Assembly: GCF_001641635.1 (NCBI RefSeq)
Contig: NZ_LUUB01000096.1
Span: forward strand, 1 to 32,705
Source: Bradyrhizobium centrolobii
GTDB lineage: Bacteria; Pseudomonadota; Alphaproteobacteria; Rhizobiales; Xanthobacteraceae
Length of the DNA stretch: 32,705 bases
Direction of reading: 5' to 3'
The notes under the pieces are model-generated. The model ran no database searches, was not told where the DNA came from, and saw only the letters and a program-made list of their open reading frames with translations. Position 1 is the first letter of the stretch, and each line of letters starts with the position of its first letter. Shown one piece after another: positions 30,469-32,705 of the stretch. The translations under genes and the position numbers were made by a program.

Positions 30469-31492
30469 GGGATGCCTCCAGTACTTTCATCGAAGCCAGT
30501 TTCGCCGCAAGGCGGACCGCGCTTTCGAGCGCGCCGGTGTTGGCCACGCCCTTGCCGGCGATGTCGAATGCCGTGCCATGCGAGGGCGTGGTGAAGACGG
30601 TCTCAAGACCGGCGGTGACGGTGACGCCACGATTGAAGCCGCGCAGCTTGGTCGCGATCTGGCCCTGGTCGTGATACATCGCGACCACGCTGTCGAACTC
30701 GCCGGCGAAGGCGCGGATATAGACGGTGTCGGCGGGATACGGCCCGCTGCACGCAATCCCCGTCTTCGCGGCGGCTTCGACGGTCGGACGGATCATCTCG
30801 ATCTCGTCACGGCCGAACAGGCCGCCCTCGCCGGCATGCGGATTGAGCGCGGCGACCGCAATCCGCGGCTTGGCGACGCCGGCCTTGCGCATCATGCGAT
30901 CGACCAGCTCGATCGCATCGGTGATGCTCGCCGGATGGATGCCGTCCAGCGCCTCGCGCAGCGACTGATGCCCGGTGACGCGCGACATCCACTGGCCGTC
31001 CAGCACGTTCATCTCCGAGAAATAGGAGGTGTGCCCGAGCAGGCTTGCGAACATCTTGTGCTCGTCGGGAAACTTCCAGCCGCCGTCGAACATCGCGCGC
31101 TTGTTCAGCGGCGCGAAGGTGATCGCGTCCACCTCGCCGACCTTGGCGAAATCGATCGCGCGCGACAGCGTCTCGCCGGTCAGCCGACCGGACTCGGCAT
31201 TGGACTTGCCGAGCGGGAATTTTGTGGGATCGGTGTTGCCGAGATCAACGAGCTGCACGGCACTGCTGCCCCACGAGGCCGCCTTGGGCGACGCGATGCG
31301 CTCGACTTTCAGGTTCACGCCGGCATGCGCCATGCCCATCTCGAGCACGCGGGCATCGCCAACCACGACGAGGCGCGCAACGTCGGCGAGACGATCGTCG
31401 GAGAGGATGCGCGCGGTCTGCTCGGGACCGATGCCGGTGCAATCACCCGGGGTCAGTGCGATGACCGGGAGTTCATTGGTGTTGGTAGCCAT
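30458..31492 (-). CDS. PdxA-family 4-phospho-hydroxyacid dehydrogenase-like protein
   Basis: This 344-residue protein of the PdxA family oxidises a 4-phosphorylated 2- or 3-hydroxy acid with NAD and then loses CO2. The three metal-binding His are in place: H175 (VTGHQS), H219 (NPHAGEGG) and H274 (YHDQG). The start VIALTPGDCTGIGPEQ is the family signature with Cys in place of the usual Pro/Glu region. The genomic context (no pyridoxal genes) favours a catabolic PdxA2-type role on phosphorylated sugar acids such as threonate or erythronate, although no kinase gene is visible. It starts 6 bp after the DctA-type gene, whose TAA overlaps the AAGGA ribosome site. It overlaps PrpD copy B. Confidence 0.83.
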   Translation of the reverse strand: MATNTNELPVIALTPGDCTGIGPEQTARILSDDRLADVARLVVVGDARVLEMGMAHAGVNLKVERIASPKAASWGSSAVQLVDLGNTDPTKFPLGKSNAESGRLTGETLSRAIDFAKVGEVDAITFAPLNKRAMFDGGWKFPDEHKMFASLLGHTSYFSEMNVLDGQWMSRVTGHQSLREALDGIHPASITDAIELVDRMMRKAGVAKPRIAVAALNPHAGEGGLFGRDEIEMIRPTVEAAAKTGIACSGPYPADTVYIRAFAGEFDSVVAMYHDQGQIATKLRGFNRGVTVTAGLETVFTTPSHGTAFDIAGKGVANTGALESAVRLAAKLASMKVLEASHAH

Positions 31493-31498
31493 TGATCC

Positions 31499-32705
31499 TT
31501 ACTTCACTACTTGGGTTTGAGCGGCGGACTGGGCCCAGTCCGCGCGGTTGAATTCGCCGTCCCACTTGGCGACCACGATCGCGGCGACCGCGTTGCCGAT
31601 GGTGTTGGTGATGGCGCGCGCCAGCGACATGAAGCGGTCGATGCCGAGCAGCAGCGCCAGTCCCTCGGCGGGCAGTCTCGCGGCAACGACCGTCGCGGCG
31701 AGCGCAGCAAAAGCTCCGCCGGTGACACCGGCGGCGCCCTTGCTGGTGAACAGCATCACCACGAACAGGCTCAGCTGCTGCGCGGCGGTCAGCTCGATGC
31801 CATAGACCTGCGCGACGAAAATCGTGCTGAGCGGCAGCGTCAGCGCGACGCCGTCGAGGTTGAAGGAATAGCCGGAGGGGATGACGAGGCCCGCCACCGC
31901 GCGACCCACACCCGCCTTCGGCAGCTTCTCCATCATCCCGGGAATGGCGGTTTCCGACGACGACGTACCGAGCACGACGAGCAGCTCGGTGCGCAACATG
32001 CGCAACAGATCCATCAGGCGAATGCCGGCGAGGCGGCAGATCGTGCCGAGGATGACGAAGATGAAGAACGCCATCATCGCCCAGGCGGTGCCGACCAGCA
32101 GCGCCAGCGCATAGAGCGTCGCGGCGCCGAACTTCGCGACCGTGAAGGCCATGGCGCCGAACGCCCCGATCGGCGCCAGCGCGACGACGACATGGACGAC
32201 GCTGAAGACGAGCTCGGTCACCCGCTCCAGGCCCGAGCGCAGCGGCCCGGCCTTTTCGCCGAGGAGCAAGAGGCCGATGCCGCAGAGCAGCGCGAGTACG
32301 AGAACCTGGAGCACGTCGCCGCTCGCGAACGCGCCGATAAAGCTTTCCGGGATCATGTGCTGGATGTAGGCCGAGAGCGAGCCGACATGGGCCTGCGAAT
32401 AGCGGGCGACCGTCTCGGCCTGCTGCGCGGTGGCGTGGGCAACGCCAGCGCCGGGCTGAACCCAGCGCACGACCAGCAAGCTGATCAGCAGGCAGAGGGT
32501 CGTCACGCCCTCGAAATAGACGAAAGCCTTGAGACCGATGCGTCCCACAGCCTTCATGTCGCCGACCTGCGCGATGCCGGTGACCACGACCAGGAAGATC
32601 AGCGGCGCGATCGTCATCTTGATCAGCGAAATGAAGCTGTCGCCGAGCGGCTTGAATTCGACCGCCACGGTCGGCAGCAGGAAGCCGAACAGCGCGCCGA
32701 GCGCA
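31499..32705 (-). CDS. DctA-type dicarboxylate/cation symporter, N-terminus outside window
   Basis: The visible 402 residues belong to the DAACS family (DctA/GltP), inner-membrane symporters for C4-dicarboxylates or acidic amino acids. The frame stays open to the window edge. The residues before the GTG at 32668 (ALGALFGFLLPTVAVEFKPL) match the family, so the true start lies beyond 32705. Landmarks are FISLIKMTIAPLIFLVV, the SSSET re-entrant loop (LGTSSSETAIPGMMEKL), SGYSFNLDGVAL, and RAITNTIGNAVAAI near the end. It heads a tight run with PdxA and PrpD genes and probably imports their substrate or product. DctA itself is not proven; the substrate could differ. Confidence 0.88.
   Translation of the reverse strand, partial: ALGALFGFLLPTVAVEFKPLGDSFISLIKMTIAPLIFLVVVTGIAQVGDMKAVGRIGLKAFVYFEGVTTLCLLISLLVVRWVQPGAGVAHATAQQAETVARYSQAHVGSLSAYIQHMIPESFIGAFASGDVLQVLVLALLCGIGLLLLGEKAGPLRSGLERVTELVFSVVHVVVALAPIGAFGAMAFTVAKFGAATLYALALLVGTAWAMMAFFIFVILGTICRLAGIRLMDLLRMLRTELLVVLGTSSSETAIPGMMEKLPKAGVGRAVAGLVIPSGYSFNLDGVALTLPLSTIFVAQVYGIELTAAQQLSLFVVMLFTSKGAAGVTGGAFAALAATVVAARLPAEGLALLLGIDRFMSLARAITNTIGNAVAAIVVAKWDGEFNRADWAQSAAQTQVVK

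Noticed and set aside
1..32705. tRNA, rRNA, riboswitch or phage integration site
   Set aside because: No cloverleaf, conserved rRNA segment, known riboswitch core or integrase/att pattern was recognised by eye; a covariance-model scan would be needed to exclude small RNAs.

Overview
The window looks like a chromosomal stretch of a high-GC alphaproteobacterium, most probably a Bradyrhizobium-type member of the Rhizobiales. The reasons are strong GC bias in third codon positions, a compact flagellin/FliD/FliS cluster with a short flagellin, abundant TRAP, Bug and DctA uptake genes with CoA-ester catabolism, an IS110-type element, and palindromic CTCTCCC...GGGAGAG and GTCCCGGC...GCCGGGAC repeats typical of that group. 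No rRNA, tRNA or CRISPR array was seen.

Region 1 (1-5213, minus strand) begins with a truncated IS110-family transposase. A flagellar filament block follows. Read in transcription order it runs: ECF-type sigma factor (4700-4005), flagellin (3862-3038), filament cap FliD (2973-1270), chaperone FliS (1270-842) and a 90-residue protein (732-460) of a type often encoded near ECF sigma factors.

Region 2 (5214-9565, plus strand) is divergent from the sigma factor. It is a three-gene operon: a large HAD-like protein, a glycosyltransferase-like protein and a small formyltransferase-like protein without the usual catalytic Asn/His. It resembles a surface-glycan or flagellin-modification cassette.

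Region 3 (9664-20194) is a divergent catabolic regulon. The minus-strand arm is dctP-dctQ-dctM (TRAP uptake), acyl-CoA dehydrogenase, acyl-CoA ligase and an acetyl-CoA hydrolase/transferase-family CoA-transferase. The plus-strand arm is a class III CoA-transferase, a MaoC hydratase, a CitE-like lyase and an IclR regulator. The plus arm follows the chemistry of itaconate breakdown (activation, hydration, cleavage to acetyl-CoA and pyruvate). Four TATATGAA-like repeats overlap the two divergent promoters.

Region 4 (20202-32705, minus strand) has a small glycine-zipper protein and then two gene runs rich in exported proteins. The first is SDR, alpha/beta hydrolase, a periplasmic c-heme beta-propeller protein, a Tat-signal FAH-family enzyme and an orphan family 3 solute-binding protein. 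The second is DctA-type carrier, PdxA-like dehydrogenase, two Tat-signal MmgE/PrpD proteins and an orphan TctC/Bug receptor. A long palindromic repeat separates the runs. The concentration of Tat-signal catabolic enzymes that are usually cytoplasmic, and the loss of canonical catalytic residues in the overlapping SDR/hydrolase pair, are the most unusual aspects of the window.
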